From the NCBI GenBank assembly GCA_900313015.1, contig OMPR01000006.1:1-64000 (forward strand): a stretch of DNA of 64,000 nucleotides, read 5' to 3'. The number at the start of each line of letters is the position of its first letter. Position 1 is the stretch's first letter. Origin of the DNA: Rhodobacteraceae bacterium EL53. GTDB taxonomy: Bacteria > Pseudomonadota > Alphaproteobacteria > Rhodobacterales > Rhodobacteraceae. Of the stretch, positions 8,829-17,990 are shown piece after piece. The position numbers and the translations under genes are program-made. The notes beneath the pieces are model-generated. The model did no database searches, was not told where the DNA came from, and worked only from the letters and a program-made list of their open reading frames with translations.

Positions 8829-10345
8829 GAGTACGCGCACAAATCGGCATGGTGCTGAACCTCGATAAATGTATCGGGTGCCACACATGCTCTGTCACCT
8901 GTAAGAATGTTTGGACCAGCCGCGACGGCGTCGAATACGCTTGGTTCAACAACGTGGAAACCAAACCCGGCACCGGCTATCCAAAGGACTGGGAAAACCA
9001 GAACAAATGGAACGGCGGCTGGGAGCGGACAAAATCCGGTAAACTGCAACCAAAACAGGGCGCCAAATGGCGCATCCTGTCCAACATCTTTGGCAACCCG
9101 GATCTGCCCGAAATCGACGACTACTATGAGCCGTTCGATTTCGACTATGACCACCTGAAATCGGCCCCCGAGGTCAAAGCGTTCCCCACTGCCCGCCCCC
9201 GGTCCAAGATCACCGGCGAGCGGATGCAGAAAATCGAGATGGGCCCCAACTGGGAGGAAATCCTGGGCGGCGAATTCTCGAAACGCTCTGAGGACTATAA
9301 CTTTGAGGGCATCCAAAAGGAGATCTACGGCGAGTACGAAAACACCTTTATGATGTACCTGCCGCGTTTGTGCGAGCACTGCCTTAACCCGGCATGTGCA
9401 GCGTCGTGCCCCTCAGGTGCGATCTACAAGCGCGAGGAAGACGGCATTGTCCTGATTGATCAGGAAAAATGCCGCGGTTGGCGCATGTGTGTCTCGGGCT
9501 GCCCGTACAAAAAGGTCTACTACAACTGGGAAAGCGGCAAATCCGAGAAATGCACCCTGTGTTACCCACGTATTGAATCTGGAAATCCAACCGTCTGTTC
9601 CGAAACCTGTGTGGGTCGAATCCGGTATCTGGGCGTTATGCTCTATGATGCGGATAAGATCGAAGAGGCGGCCAACGCACCAGACGAACAGGACCTGTAC
9701 GACGCCCAGCTAGGTGTCTTCCTTGACCCCAACGATCCCGAAGTGATCGCAGCGGCCCGTGCCGATGGCGTGCCCGAGGATTGGATCAAAGGCGCGCAGG
9801 AAAGCCCGGTCTGGAAAATGGCAATGGATTGGAAAGTTGCCTTCCCACTGCACCCCGAATACCGGACCCTGCCTATGGTGTGGTACATTCCGCCGCTCAG
9901 CCCGATCCAGAACGCAGCCGAGGCTGGCAAGATCGGTCACGACGGCGAAATGCCCGATGTCCGCTCCTTGCGGATTCCGGTCAAGTATCTGGCCAACATG
10001 CTGACCGCCGGGGATGAAGCCCCTGTGGCCCACGCGTTGGAAAGAATGCTGGCCATGCGCGCCTATATGCGGTCCAAAACTGTGGATGGTGTGATCGACG
10101 AGGGCATTGCCCAGCGCGTCGGTCTGGACAGCGCAATGATCGAAGACATGTACAAGATCATGGCACTGGCCGATTACGAGGATCGTTTCGTGATCCCCAC
10201 TACCCACCGCGAACAGGTCGAAGATGCATATGAGCTGCGTGGTGAATGTGGCTTTACTGACACCAACGGCTGTTCACCAGGGATTTCCAAAGGCTCGCTG
10301 TTTGGCGGCAAGAAGAAAGCCCTCAAAATGCCGGAGGCAATGTAA
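8825..10345 (+). CDS. narH: Respiratory nitrate reductase, beta subunit
   Basis: This 506-aa electron-transfer subunit carries one 3Fe-4S and three 4Fe-4S clusters linking NarI to NarG. Four cysteine groups are visible: CIGCHTCSVTC near the N-terminus, CEHCLNPACAASC, CRGWRMCVSGC and CTLCYPRIESG with later CSETC. The tryptophan in CRGWRMC replaces a cysteine, marking the 3Fe-4S site, as in E. coli NarH. The ATG overlaps the narG stop, and AAGGAGG precedes it. The stop overlaps the narJ start (TAATG). Confidence 0.98.
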   Translation: MRVRAQIGMVLNLDKCIGCHTCSVTCKNVWTSRDGVEYAWFNNVETKPGTGYPKDWENQNKWNGGWERTKSGKLQPKQGAKWRILSNIFGNPDLPEIDDYYEPFDFDYDHLKSAPEVKAFPTARPRSKITGERMQKIEMGPNWEEILGGEFSKRSEDYNFEGIQKEIYGEYENTFMMYLPRLCEHCLNPACAASCPSGAIYKREEDGIVLIDQEKCRGWRMCVSGCPYKKVYYNWESGKSEKCTLCYPRIESGNPTVCSETCVGRIRYLGVMLYDADKIEEAANAPDEQDLYDAQLGVFLDPNDPEVIAAARADGVPEDWIKGAQESPVWKMAMDWKVAFPLHPEYRTLPMVWYIPPLSPIQNAAEAGKIGHDGEMPDVRSLRIPVKYLANMLTAGDEAPVAHALERMLAMRAYMRSKTVDGVIDEGIAQRVGLDSAMIEDMYKIMALADYEDRFVIPTTHREQVEDAYELRGECGFTDTNGCSPGISKGSLFGGKKKALKMPEAM

Positions 10346-11070
10346 TGGATCGCTCTCTTAAAGCGCTTTCGCTGTTGCTCAGCTATCCTTCAACCGAACT
10401 GCAGGCAGCCATGCCCGAAATCAGCGGCGTGCTGATGTCGGATACCCGCATGACCACGGTTTGCCGTCGCACCCTCAGCCAGTTGTTGGATAAGCTGGCC
10501 ACGGACGACATCTATGATCTGCAAGAGTCCTATGTCGGGCTCTTTGATCGCTCGCGCACCCTCTCGCTCAACCTGTTTGAGCACGTCCATGGTGAAAGCC
10601 GGGACCGGGGCGGCGCGATGGTCAGCCTGGTCGAAATGTACCGTGAGGCCGGGTTTGACCCGGTCACATCGGAACTGCCTGATCACCTTCCCGTTCTGCT
10701 CGAATTCCTGGCGACGCGTCCCTTTGCGGAAGTTCAGGATACCTTGGCGGACGCGGCTCATATCTTAGACACACTGAGCGAACGGCTTGCCCGTCGCGAA
10801 AGTGGATATGGTGCCGTGTTCGCCGCTCTTTTGCAGATCGCGGATGCCAAGGTTGACAAGGCGGCCGTCGCCGAGCTGCTCGAGCAGCCAGAAGACGATC
10901 CAACCGATCTAAATGCGCTCGACGCTGTTTGGGAAGAATCCGAAGTCACCTTCGGCCCAGATCCGAACGGTGGCTGTCCTCAGGTCCGCGATATGCTGGC
11001 CAACATGGACACTCCTGTGAACCCCGCACCCAATCCAGCCGTGGGCGCATCTGCCCAAGCGGCTGAGTAA
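10345..11070 (+). CDS. narJ: Nitrate reductase molybdenum cofactor assembly chaperone
   Basis: This 241-aa soluble chaperone of the NarJ/DmsD (TorD-like) family helps insert molybdenum cofactor into NarG and targets apoenzyme to NarI. The conserved core is visible: LLSYPSTELQAAMPEI at the N-terminus and YVGLFDRSRTLSLNLFEHVH around residues 64-83, which is the family hallmark. The C-terminal third is acidic and then Pro/Ala-rich. Start overlaps the narH stop by one base; narI follows after 11 nt. Confidence 0.95.
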   Translation: MDRSLKALSLLLSYPSTELQAAMPEISGVLMSDTRMTTVCRRTLSQLLDKLATDDIYDLQESYVGLFDRSRTLSLNLFEHVHGESRDRGGAMVSLVEMYREAGFDPVTSELPDHLPVLLEFLATRPFAEVQDTLADAAHILDTLSERLARRESGYGAVFAALLQIADAKVDKAAVAELLEQPEDDPTDLNALDAVWEESEVTFGPDPNGGCPQVRDMLANMDTPVNPAPNPAVGASAQAAE

Positions 11071-11081
11071 CGGAGGCTCAG

Positions 11082-11774
11082 ATGCACGATTTTTTCTTTG
11101 GAACTTACCCCTACATCGCACTGACAGTGCTCTTTGTGGGATCAATCGCACGGTATGAAACCGAGCCGTTTACTTGGAAATCCAGTTCATCCCAGATGCT
11201 GCGCCGCAAGCAGTTGATCATGGGCTCAGTCTTATTCCACATCGGTGTTCTGGTGATTTTCTTTGGTCACCTGATCGGCCTGTTGACCCCGATCTGGGTC
11301 TTTGACGCTCTGGGCATCAGCCACGGTGCCAAACAATTGCTTGCAGTTCTTGCTGGTGGCGTTGCTGGCATCATGGCGCTGGTGGGTGGCGGTATGCTTT
11401 TTCACCGCCGCTGGACAGATCCGCGCATCCGCCGCACCTCCAGCTTTGCTGACATCGGCATTCTGGCGCTGCTGTTGCTGCAACTGGTGCTCGGCATCCT
11501 CACCATCTTTGTATCGCTGGGGCACTTGGACGGCCACGAAATGACCAAGTTCATGGCCTGGGCGCAGGGGATCTTTACCTTTGACAGCCAAGCCGCAAGC
11601 TACATCGCGGATGTTTCCCCGATCTTTAAGCTACACTTGTTCTTGGGGTTGACCATTTTCATCCTGTTCCCCTTTACCCGGTTGGTTCACATGTTGTCCG
11701 CACCCGTTCGCTATCTGGCACGTCCGGGATATCAGGTGGTTCGGTCACGTCGCACACCCCCTCCAGCGGAGTAA
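11082..11774 (+). CDS. narI: Respiratory nitrate reductase, gamma subunit (cytochrome b)
   Basis: This 230-aa integral membrane protein with five predicted helices oxidises quinol and passes electrons to NarH through two b hemes. Candidate heme ligands are the histidines in VLFHIGVLVIFFGHLIG (helix 2) and in KLHLFLG and RLVHMLSAP (last helix), matching the usual NarI pattern. It is preceded by GGAGG. Length matches the family (about 225-230 aa). Confidence 0.97.
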   Translation: MHDFFFGTYPYIALTVLFVGSIARYETEPFTWKSSSSQMLRRKQLIMGSVLFHIGVLVIFFGHLIGLLTPIWVFDALGISHGAKQLLAVLAGGVAGIMALVGGGMLFHRRWTDPRIRRTSSFADIGILALLLLQLVLGILTIFVSLGHLDGHEMTKFMAWAQGIFTFDSQAASYIADVSPIFKLHLFLGLTIFILFPFTRLVHMLSAPVRYLARPGYQVVRSRRTPPPAE

Positions 11775-11780
11775 GAGCAG

Positions 11781-12557
11781 ATGAACGCACCTCTGTTCCC
11801 CCCGATCTTGGTCAATGGGTCCACAATTTCTGCCGCGGATATCGCGGCAGAAGCCCAGAACCAGCAAGCGCCCAAAGGCAAACCCGGCCTGGCTTGGCGC
11901 AAAGCGGCGCGAGCGCTGATCATCCGGCACTTGCTGCTGGCACAAGCACAGGAACTGGCCGTTAAGGCCACTCCAACCGAAATCGCCCCTGGTAAGTTCG
12001 AAACCGAGGAAGAAGCGCAAATTCGCGCGGTCTTGGATCACGCTCTAACACCTGATGCGGTCGAGACTGAAACGCTCCGGGCCATCTATTACCGTGACCC
12101 CGGAAACTTTCGCGCGCCAGCGCTCTATCAACCGTCCCATATCCTGTTTTCAGGTGAAGACGCGCAGATCCGGGCTGAGGTTGCGCTGAAAACCTTGCTA
12201 AAATCCCCTCGGGATTTTGCCGCACTCGCCTCACGCGAAAGCGATTGCGGGTCCAGAGAGGCAGGCGGCCAACTTGGTCAGCTGAGCAGCGGCGATACGG
12301 TGCCCGAATTCGAGGCGGTGATGCGGATTGCCGAAGAAGGGCAAATCCACCCTGAATTGGTGAAAACGCGGTATGGCTTGCATATCCTTCGCATGGATGC
12401 GCGCGCCGATGGGGAAATCCTCCCCTTTGAATCCGTCCAGCCACGCCTTCGGGATGCCGCAGAAAAATCGGCTTGGACTCATGCCGCCCAAGCCTATGTC
12501 GCGGGTCTGTTGGATACAGCCGACATTCAGGGGATCGACCTGAGCCAACCCTTTTAG
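11781..12557 (+). CDS. Parvulin-type peptidyl-prolyl isomerase (NifM-like)
   Basis: This 258-aa protein has a C-terminal parvulin domain (about residues 115-220) with the signature SHILFSGED, FAALASRESDCGSREAGGQLGQL and HPELVKTRYGLHILRM. The N-terminal half is helical, as in NifM and SurA-like chaperones. No signal peptide is seen, so it probably acts in the cytoplasm. It lies 6 nt after narI and is co-transcribed, consistent with folding of a nitrate reductase subunit. Isomerases of this type are often found at this place in nar operons of the group; a specific client is inferred. Confidence 0.85.
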   Translation: MNAPLFPPILVNGSTISAADIAAEAQNQQAPKGKPGLAWRKAARALIIRHLLLAQAQELAVKATPTEIAPGKFETEEEAQIRAVLDHALTPDAVETETLRAIYYRDPGNFRAPALYQPSHILFSGEDAQIRAEVALKTLLKSPRDFAALASRESDCGSREAGGQLGQLSSGDTVPEFEAVMRIAEEGQIHPELVKTRYGLHILRMDARADGEILPFESVQPRLRDAAEKSAWTHAAQAYVAGLLDTADIQGIDLSQPF

Positions 12558-12566
12558 GAGCCAGCC

Positions 12567-13184
12567 ATGCTGACAGACCTGCTGACACGCAATCGCGACT
12601 GGTCCGCGGACCGGACCGCTGGCGATCCGGACTACTTCACCGGTCTCGCCGCGCAACAAGCGCCCGAATATTTCTGGATCGGTTGTTCCGACAGTCGGGT
12701 GCCTGCAAATGTGGTGGCAGGTCTGGCCCCCGGCGAAGTGTTTGTGCATCGCAACGTGGCAAACGTTGTGCATTCCTCAGATATGAACCTGCTTAGCGCG
12801 CTGGAATTCGCAGTCGATGCGCTCAAAGTGCGGGAAATCATCGTCTGTGGCCACTACGGCTGCGGCGGTGTCCAAGCCGCAACCGAGGACCTGCCACATG
12901 GCTTGGCCGATCATTGGCTGGAACCTATTCGCCGGTTGGCACGGCAGTATTCGGTCGATCTGTCCCGGTCGACCAATCATGAAGCCCGACGCGATAAGCT
13001 GGCTGAATTGAATGTGATCGAAGGAGTCATGCGCGTGGCCGAAACGCCGATCCTTCAACGCACATGGGCCAATGGCAGCGAAATCGCAGTGCATGGATTG
13101 ATCTACGGCCTGCGCGATGGGCTGTTGCATGACCTCAACTGCACGATCAGCCGCGGACACCTGCACCAAGAGGTAACATCATGA
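12567..13184 (+). CDS. can: Beta-class carbonic anhydrase
   Basis: This 205-aa enzyme interconverts CO2 and bicarbonate. The zinc ligands are present: Cys40 and Asp42-x-Arg44 in CSDSR, then His96 and Cys99 in GHYGC. AGGAG precedes the ATG. It lies inside the nar operon, 9 nt after the isomerase gene, and its stop overlaps the moeA start (ATGA). An anhydrase between nitrate reductase and cofactor genes is not part of the known reductase pathway; supply of bicarbonate or pH control during anaerobic respiration is a guess. Confidence 0.93.
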   Translation: MLTDLLTRNRDWSADRTAGDPDYFTGLAAQQAPEYFWIGCSDSRVPANVVAGLAPGEVFVHRNVANVVHSSDMNLLSALEFAVDALKVREIIVCGHYGCGGVQAATEDLPHGLADHWLEPIRRLARQYSVDLSRSTNHEARRDKLAELNVIEGVMRVAETPILQRTWANGSEIAVHGLIYGLRDGLLHDLNCTISRGHLHQEVTS

Positions 13185-14440
13185 CTTTGTTCGACCGAAT
13201 TGACACCCACGGGTGCGGTTGTGACACCAGCGATCTTGCAGCGGCGCTTTTGCCAGTCGACACCGCCCTCAATCGCGGATTAGCCTTGGTTGATCCTTTG
13301 ACTGCTACCGAAGATTTGACACTGCATCAGGCAAACGGCCGCGTTCTCGCAAGGCCCGTCAAAGCCCGCGCTGACCTTCCGCGTTTTGACAATTCGGGGA
13401 TGGACGGCTATGCGCTGCGGCTGACCGATCTGAATGGCACCAAAACGCTCCCGGTTTGCGGCACCAGCGCGGCCAGTGATGCGCCTCAGCGCCTTCCTGC
13501 TGGAACCGCCATGCGAATTTTCACCGGAGCACCAGTTCCCACCGGGGCCGATACTGTTGTGATGCAGGAATGGACCACGCGCACGGGTAACATGGTAACC
13601 TTCGAAAAACGCCCCCAAACCGGCAGTAATATTCGCCGGCAAGGCGAAGATCAGCGCGCGAACGCCACGGTGCTGACAGCCGGCCAACGCCTGAACGCAC
13701 GCCATCTGGCGATCTGCGCAGGTGCTGGGCACGGCAGCGTTTCAGTCGTTCGCAAACCCAAAATCGCGCTGCTGATGACAGGCGACGAGCTGATCGCACC
13801 GGGAGCAGAGGCCACAGGTGGCGCAATATGGGACGTCAATACGCCCTTGCTAACGTCTGTCCTGAGTGATGTGGCTGATATCAGCTTTGTCTATCAGGTC
13901 CCTGACAGTTTTGACGCCATGATCGACGCCATTAAATCAGCGGCACAAGAAGTGGATTTGGTCATCACATCCGGCGGGGTTTCGGTTGGAGATCGGGATC
14001 ACGTGAAACCAGCCCTTAACCTGATAGGGGCTGAAACCGCTATAAGCGGCGTCGCCATCAAACCCGGCAAGCCCATTACATTGTCCCGGCTCGGACGAGT
14101 GCCGATCGTCAGCCTGCCGGGCAACCCGCTTTCGGCCTATGTGACCTGGCAAGTGTTTGGCAACCCAATGCTGAACAAGCTGTGCGGGCTAACAGAGGCT
14201 GTCCCCCCCAGACGTTTGGTCCGCGCGCAAACTGAATTGCGGCACAAACCCGGAAGGTGCGAGTACCGCCCTGCCCGGTTCTGCGGAATGGATCACTCCG
14301 GACTTGAGGTTGTGGAATGCCCTTCAGCGACACATTCGGGACATTTGGGTCCAATGGCACAGGCTGATGGATTGGTTTTGATTCCCGGAGACATCGACAA
14401 AACAGCCACCGGTGACTTGCTGGAATTTATGCCTTTCTGA
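13181..14440 (+). CDS. moeA: Molybdopterin molybdenumtransferase MoeA
   Basis: This 419-aa enzyme inserts molybdate into adenylated molybdopterin, the last general step of cofactor synthesis. Typical segments are LPRFDNSGMDGYALR near residue 65, IFTGAPVPTGADTVV, the MPT-binding-type motif TSGGVSVGDRDHVKP and the SLPGNPLSAYVTWQVF loop. It is translationally coupled to the carbonic anhydrase gene, showing that cofactor supply is co-expressed with NarG. The stop abuts the stop of the convergent LysR gene. Other mo genes are not in the window. Confidence 0.96.
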   Translation: MTLFDRIDTHGCGCDTSDLAAALLPVDTALNRGLALVDPLTATEDLTLHQANGRVLARPVKARADLPRFDNSGMDGYALRLTDLNGTKTLPVCGTSAASDAPQRLPAGTAMRIFTGAPVPTGADTVVMQEWTTRTGNMVTFEKRPQTGSNIRRQGEDQRANATVLTAGQRLNARHLAICAGAGHGSVSVVRKPKIALLMTGDELIAPGAEATGGAIWDVNTPLLTSVLSDVADISFVYQVPDSFDAMIDAIKSAAQEVDLVITSGGVSVGDRDHVKPALNLIGAETAISGVAIKPGKPITLSRLGRVPIVSLPGNPLSAYVTWQVFGNPMLNKLCGLTEAVPPRRLVRAQTELRHKPGRCEYRPARFCGMDHSGLEVVECPSATHSGHLGPMAQADGLVLIPGDIDKTATGDLLEFMPF

Positions 14441-15328
14441 TCACCGGGTTCCGATCAGGCTCCAATCCGTGTCCAGAATGACCTCGCACATATCTTGAGC
14501 TTGGGCAAAGAAGGGGGTTTTTTCTCGCAACAACAGGCTGACATGGCGGTGATCCTGTAGATCCGCCAAGGGACGAAACACCAGATCCGATGGGGCGATG
14601 CGCGCGACCGTTTGCGGCAGGATGGTTACCCAGTTCCCTGACCGGATCATTGAAATCAGCGACAGAGTATTGCGCGCCGACAGCTTCGCCTGTGCACTTG
14701 CGGTTTGAAACTTTTCCGATCCAATCGACAGGCACAGGTCGTTCCGCACAAAACCCGCCGATAGAACCTGATCCATTGTCGGCTCTTCCACCTGCTTGGC
14801 CAAAGGGTGATCGACAGAACAAATCAATCCAAACGGATCTGACAACAGCTGCTGGGCTTTGACACCGTTCAACACATGTTTGGGCGAGGCGATGCCAATA
14901 TCCGCATATCCCCCGGTCAGGGCATCAACCACCTGTTGGGAATCTGTATCTCGAAGTTCGATATCAATTCCGGGGTGGCGACGCGTAAACTCTTTGACGA
15001 TGACCGGAAACACCAAGCTCGCGACCGAGGGCACTGACACAATGCGAATAACCCCTTGTGGCGCCTTTGCAGAGGTTTCGATGGCCCGAACCGTTTCATC
15101 GAATTGACGCAGTTCGGTTTGGGCCAGCTCGAATACCTGCTCCCCCAACCGCGTCAGCCGGTTTTTGCGGTCGCTTTCGAACAGCCGGTTGCCCAGATGA
15201 TCCTCTAGCTGTTTCAGCGTCATCGACACCGCAGATTGGGTGCGCCCCAACCTTTGTGCAGCCTCTGCCAATGTCCCGGTTTGGGCCACGATACTGAAAC
15301 ATCGCAACATTTCGATCTTAATTGCCAT
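14441..15328 (-). CDS. LysR-family transcriptional regulator
   Basis: This 295-aa regulator has an N-terminal winged helix (about 1-60; AAQRLGRTQSAVSMTLKQLE) and a periplasmic-binding-like effector domain. It is divergent from the aldehyde dehydrogenase/dipeptidase operon; the only gap holds two dyads, so it very likely controls that operon and itself. The effector is unknown, presumably the substrate of the pathway. The ATG start is at 15328, directly beside the first dyad. Confidence 0.9.
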   Translation of the reverse strand: MAIKIEMLRCFSIVAQTGTLAEAAQRLGRTQSAVSMTLKQLEDHLGNRLFESDRKNRLTRLGEQVFELAQTELRQFDETVRAIETSAKAPQGVIRIVSVPSVASLVFPVIVKEFTRRHPGIDIELRDTDSQQVVDALTGGYADIGIASPKHVLNGVKAQQLLSDPFGLICSVDHPLAKQVEEPTMDQVLSAGFVRNDLCLSIGSEKFQTASAQAKLSARNTLSLISMIRSGNWVTILPQTVARIAPSDLVFRPLADLQDHRHVSLLLREKTPFFAQAQDMCEVILDTDWSLIGTR

Positions 15329-15365
15329 ATTTCAATATTCCTGAAATTTTCTTCAATTATTTGAA
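15329..15365. promoter_or_regulatory. Two dyads, probable LysR operator
   Basis: Dyad 1 is ATTTCA-N7-TGAAAT (15329-15347), abutting the regulator start codon. Dyad 2 is TTCAA-N4-TTGAA (15352-15365). Paired AT-rich dyads between a LysR gene and its divergent target fit the usual recognition and activation sites of the family. Confidence 0.5.
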
Positions 15366-15426
15366 TTTGACTGATACTGCATTCAAAGTCCATCCTGCAA
15401 TCAAGCCAACCCCATTGGAAATTGTT

Positions 15427-16878
15427 ATGTCTGATCTGAAACTGAACCTTATCGCTGGCGAATGGATCTCTGGCGAAAGCGAAATCGAAAATCGTAACCC
15501 TTCGGATCTGAGCGATCTGGTTGGTACCTTTGCCCAAGCCAGCGCCGATCAGCTGGAGGCAACTCTGGATCAAGCCCGTGTTGCACAGGTCGAATGGGCC
15601 GCCTATGGGCTCGAGCGCAAGCAGGCCGTGCTGAATGCGATCGGCAATGAAATGATGCAGCGCGCCGAAGAGCTGGGCACCTTGCTCAGCCGCGAAGAAG
15701 GCAAGCCACTGGCCGAAGGCAAAGGCGAAGTGTTTCGCGCCGGTCAGTTCTTTACCTACTATGCTGCTGAATGCCTGCGCCAATTGGGTGAAAACGCCGA
15801 TTCCGTCCGCGATGGCGTTGAAATCGACGTGCGTCGCGAACCCATCGGCACCGTTGCCATCATCAGCCCCTGGAACTTTCCCACCGCTACCGCGTCTTGG
15901 AAAATCGCCCCCGCGCTGTGCTACGGCAACGCCGTTGTTTGGAAACCTGCAAACGTGACACCTGCCTCTGCTGTGGCCTTGGCAGAAATCATCAACCGTC
16001 AGGACATCCCCAAGGGTCTGTTCAGCCTCGCTATGGGTTCGGGCGGTTCTATCGGTCAGCGTCTTGTCGAAAGCCCCAAGATCAACGCCATCTCCTTCAC
16101 CGGCTCGGTTCCCGTTGGCAAAGGCATCGCATCCGCCGCGATCCAGAACCTGACCAAAGTTCAAATGGAAATGGGTTCGAAAAACGCACTGGCCGTGATG
16201 GATGACGCCGATCTGGATCTGGCGGTATCGCTGGCTCTGGGTGGCGCGTTTGGTGGCTCAGGTCAGAAATGTACCGCTTCATCGCGTTTGATCGTACACG
16301 CCAATATTCACGACGCCTTTGTCGAGAAATTGGTTGCAGGCACACAGGCGATGAAGGTTGGCCACGCGTTGGAAGCCGGTATTCAAATGGGCCCTGTCGT
16401 CAGCCAACAACAGCTGAGCGAAAACCTTGCTTACGTTGACTTGGGCAAAACCGAAGGCGCCGAATTGGCCTGTGGTGGTGCACGTTTGGACATGCCACAC
16501 GACGGTTTCTACATGTCCCCCGGCGTGTTCCTGAACACCAGCAACGATATGCGCATCAACCGCGAAGAAATGTTCGCGCCCCTGACCAGTGTCATCAAAG
16601 TCGGCAGCTATGATGAGGCACTCGCCACCGTCAACGACACCAACTTTGGCCTGACCTCGGGCATCGTGACCCAGTCACTGGCCCGCGCCACGCACTTCCG
16701 CCGCAATGCGCGCACCGGCGTTGTGACCGTGAACCTGCCAACTGCTGGCACAGACTATCACGTGCCGTTTGGCGGCCGCGGCGACAGCTCTTACGGTCCA
16801 CGCGAACAGGGCAAGAACGCGGCTGAATTCTACACAACCGTCAAAACCGCCTACATCAGCGCAGGCACACCGGTCTAA
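15427..16878 (+). CDS. NAD(P)-dependent aldehyde dehydrogenase (2-oxoglutarate semialdehyde type)
   Basis: This 483-aa aldehyde dehydrogenase has the SPWNFPTATASWKIAPAL segment, the NAD-binding SFTGSVPVGKGI loop, the catalytic glutamate in MEMGSKNALAV and the catalytic cysteine in GSGQKCTASSRL. I use the ATG at 15427; the reading frame is open further upstream to 15322, but that stretch overlaps the operator and has no binding site. Overall pattern is closest to enzymes oxidising 2,5-dioxopentanoate (2-oxoglutarate semialdehyde), which would link proline- or sugar-acid-derived compounds to the TCA cycle. The substrate is an inference. It is the first gene of the LysR-controlled operon. Confidence 0.88.
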   Translation: MSDLKLNLIAGEWISGESEIENRNPSDLSDLVGTFAQASADQLEATLDQARVAQVEWAAYGLERKQAVLNAIGNEMMQRAEELGTLLSREEGKPLAEGKGEVFRAGQFFTYYAAECLRQLGENADSVRDGVEIDVRREPIGTVAIISPWNFPTATASWKIAPALCYGNAVVWKPANVTPASAVALAEIINRQDIPKGLFSLAMGSGGSIGQRLVESPKINAISFTGSVPVGKGIASAAIQNLTKVQMEMGSKNALAVMDDADLDLAVSLALGGAFGGSGQKCTASSRLIVHANIHDAFVEKLVAGTQAMKVGHALEAGIQMGPVVSQQQLSENLAYVDLGKTEGAELACGGARLDMPHDGFYMSPGVFLNTSNDMRINREEMFAPLTSVIKVGSYDEALATVNDTNFGLTSGIVTQSLARATHFRRNARTGVVTVNLPTAGTDYHVPFGGRGDSSYGPREQGKNAAEFYTTVKTAYISAGTPV

Positions 16879-17001
16879 GACCGCTCAGACAAAGAAATGT
16901 ATCCGGCCATTTGCCGGGTACAGCGCCCGACCCTCCCCACCAGAGGGCGCTCTGATCCCTGTTCAGGGTCAGACGGGCTGTCAAATTTACAGGGGACTTC
17001 C

Positions 17002-17985
17002 ATGACCAATTTTCGCATCGACAACCTGCAATATGCCAACTGGTCCGAAAAGATCTTTCGCCAGATGCGCGAAGGCGGGTTGGACGCAGTACATGTCACC
17101 ATTTCCTACCACGAAAACTTCCGCGAAACGGTTCTGAATTTTGAACAGTGGAACCGCTGGTTTGAGCAGTACCCTGACCTGATCATGAAAGGTCAGTGGG
17201 CCAGCGACATCGACAAAGCCCGCGAAACCGGACGCACCGCGATCTTTTTCGGGTTCCAAAACCCCAGCCCGATCGAAGACGACATCGGTCTGGTGGAAAT
17301 CGTGCACACCCTTGGCGCCCGCTTCATGCAGCTCACCTATAACAACCAGTCCCTGCTGGCGACCGGCTGCTACGAGACCGAAGACCCCGGCATCACCCGC
17401 ATGGGCAAACAGGTCATCAAAGAGATGAACCGCGTTGGTCTGGTGGTCGACATGAGCCATTCGGCAGATCGCTCTACCATCGAAGCGGCTGAAATTTCCG
17501 AACGCCCCATCGCCATTACCCATGCCAACCTGCATTCCTGGGCACCTGCTTTGCGCAACAAAAAAGACGACGTTGTCCGCGCGGTGACCGAACGTGGTGG
17601 CATGTTGGGCTTTTCGCTCTACCCTCATCATCTCAAGGGGAAATCGGAGTGCACATTGGAAAGCTTTTGCCAGATGATCGCACAGGCGGCAGATCTCTAT
17701 GGCGCTGAACATTTGGGGATCGGCTCGGATCTGTGCCAAGATCAACCCGACAGCGTTGTCGAATGGATGCGTGTTGGCCGCTGGAGCAAGGAAATAGACT
17801 ATGGCGAAGGCTCTGCCTCTGCGCCCGGTTTCCCCCCCATGCCCAGCTGGTACGAAGACAACCGCCACTTTGGCAACCTAGAGGATGGCCTCAAAGCGAT
17901 TGGTATGAACCCGGAAGAAGTCACCGGGATCATGGGAGGAAACTGGTATCGGTTCTATGCTGAGAACTTTACACCGCAGGGATAA
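17002..17985 (+). CDS. Membrane dipeptidase-like peptidase M19
   Basis: This 327-aa renal-dipeptidase family (M19) metallohydrolase has AIFFGFQNPSPIEDD, VDMSHSADRSTIEA, AITHANLHSWAP and LGIGSDLCQD, holding candidate metal-binding Glu, His, His and Asp. The usual N-terminal HxD motif is replaced by the sequence HVTISYHENF. The start is taken at 17002 behind AGGGGA; the upstream extension to 16897 is not believed. No signal peptide is present. It lies 123 nt after the dehydrogenase and 5 nt before the 562-aa gene. It may hydrolyse an N-acyl, lactam or dipeptide bond to release the substrate of the dehydrogenase. Confidence 0.85.
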   Translation: MTNFRIDNLQYANWSEKIFRQMREGGLDAVHVTISYHENFRETVLNFEQWNRWFEQYPDLIMKGQWASDIDKARETGRTAIFFGFQNPSPIEDDIGLVEIVHTLGARFMQLTYNNQSLLATGCYETEDPGITRMGKQVIKEMNRVGLVVDMSHSADRSTIEAAEISERPIAITHANLHSWAPALRNKKDDVVRAVTERGGMLGFSLYPHHLKGKSECTLESFCQMIAQAADLYGAEHLGIGSDLCQDQPDSVVEWMRVGRWSKEIDYGEGSASAPGFPPMPSWYEDNRHFGNLEDGLKAIGMNPEEVTGIMGGNWYRFYAENFTPQG

Positions 17986-17990
17986 CCGCC

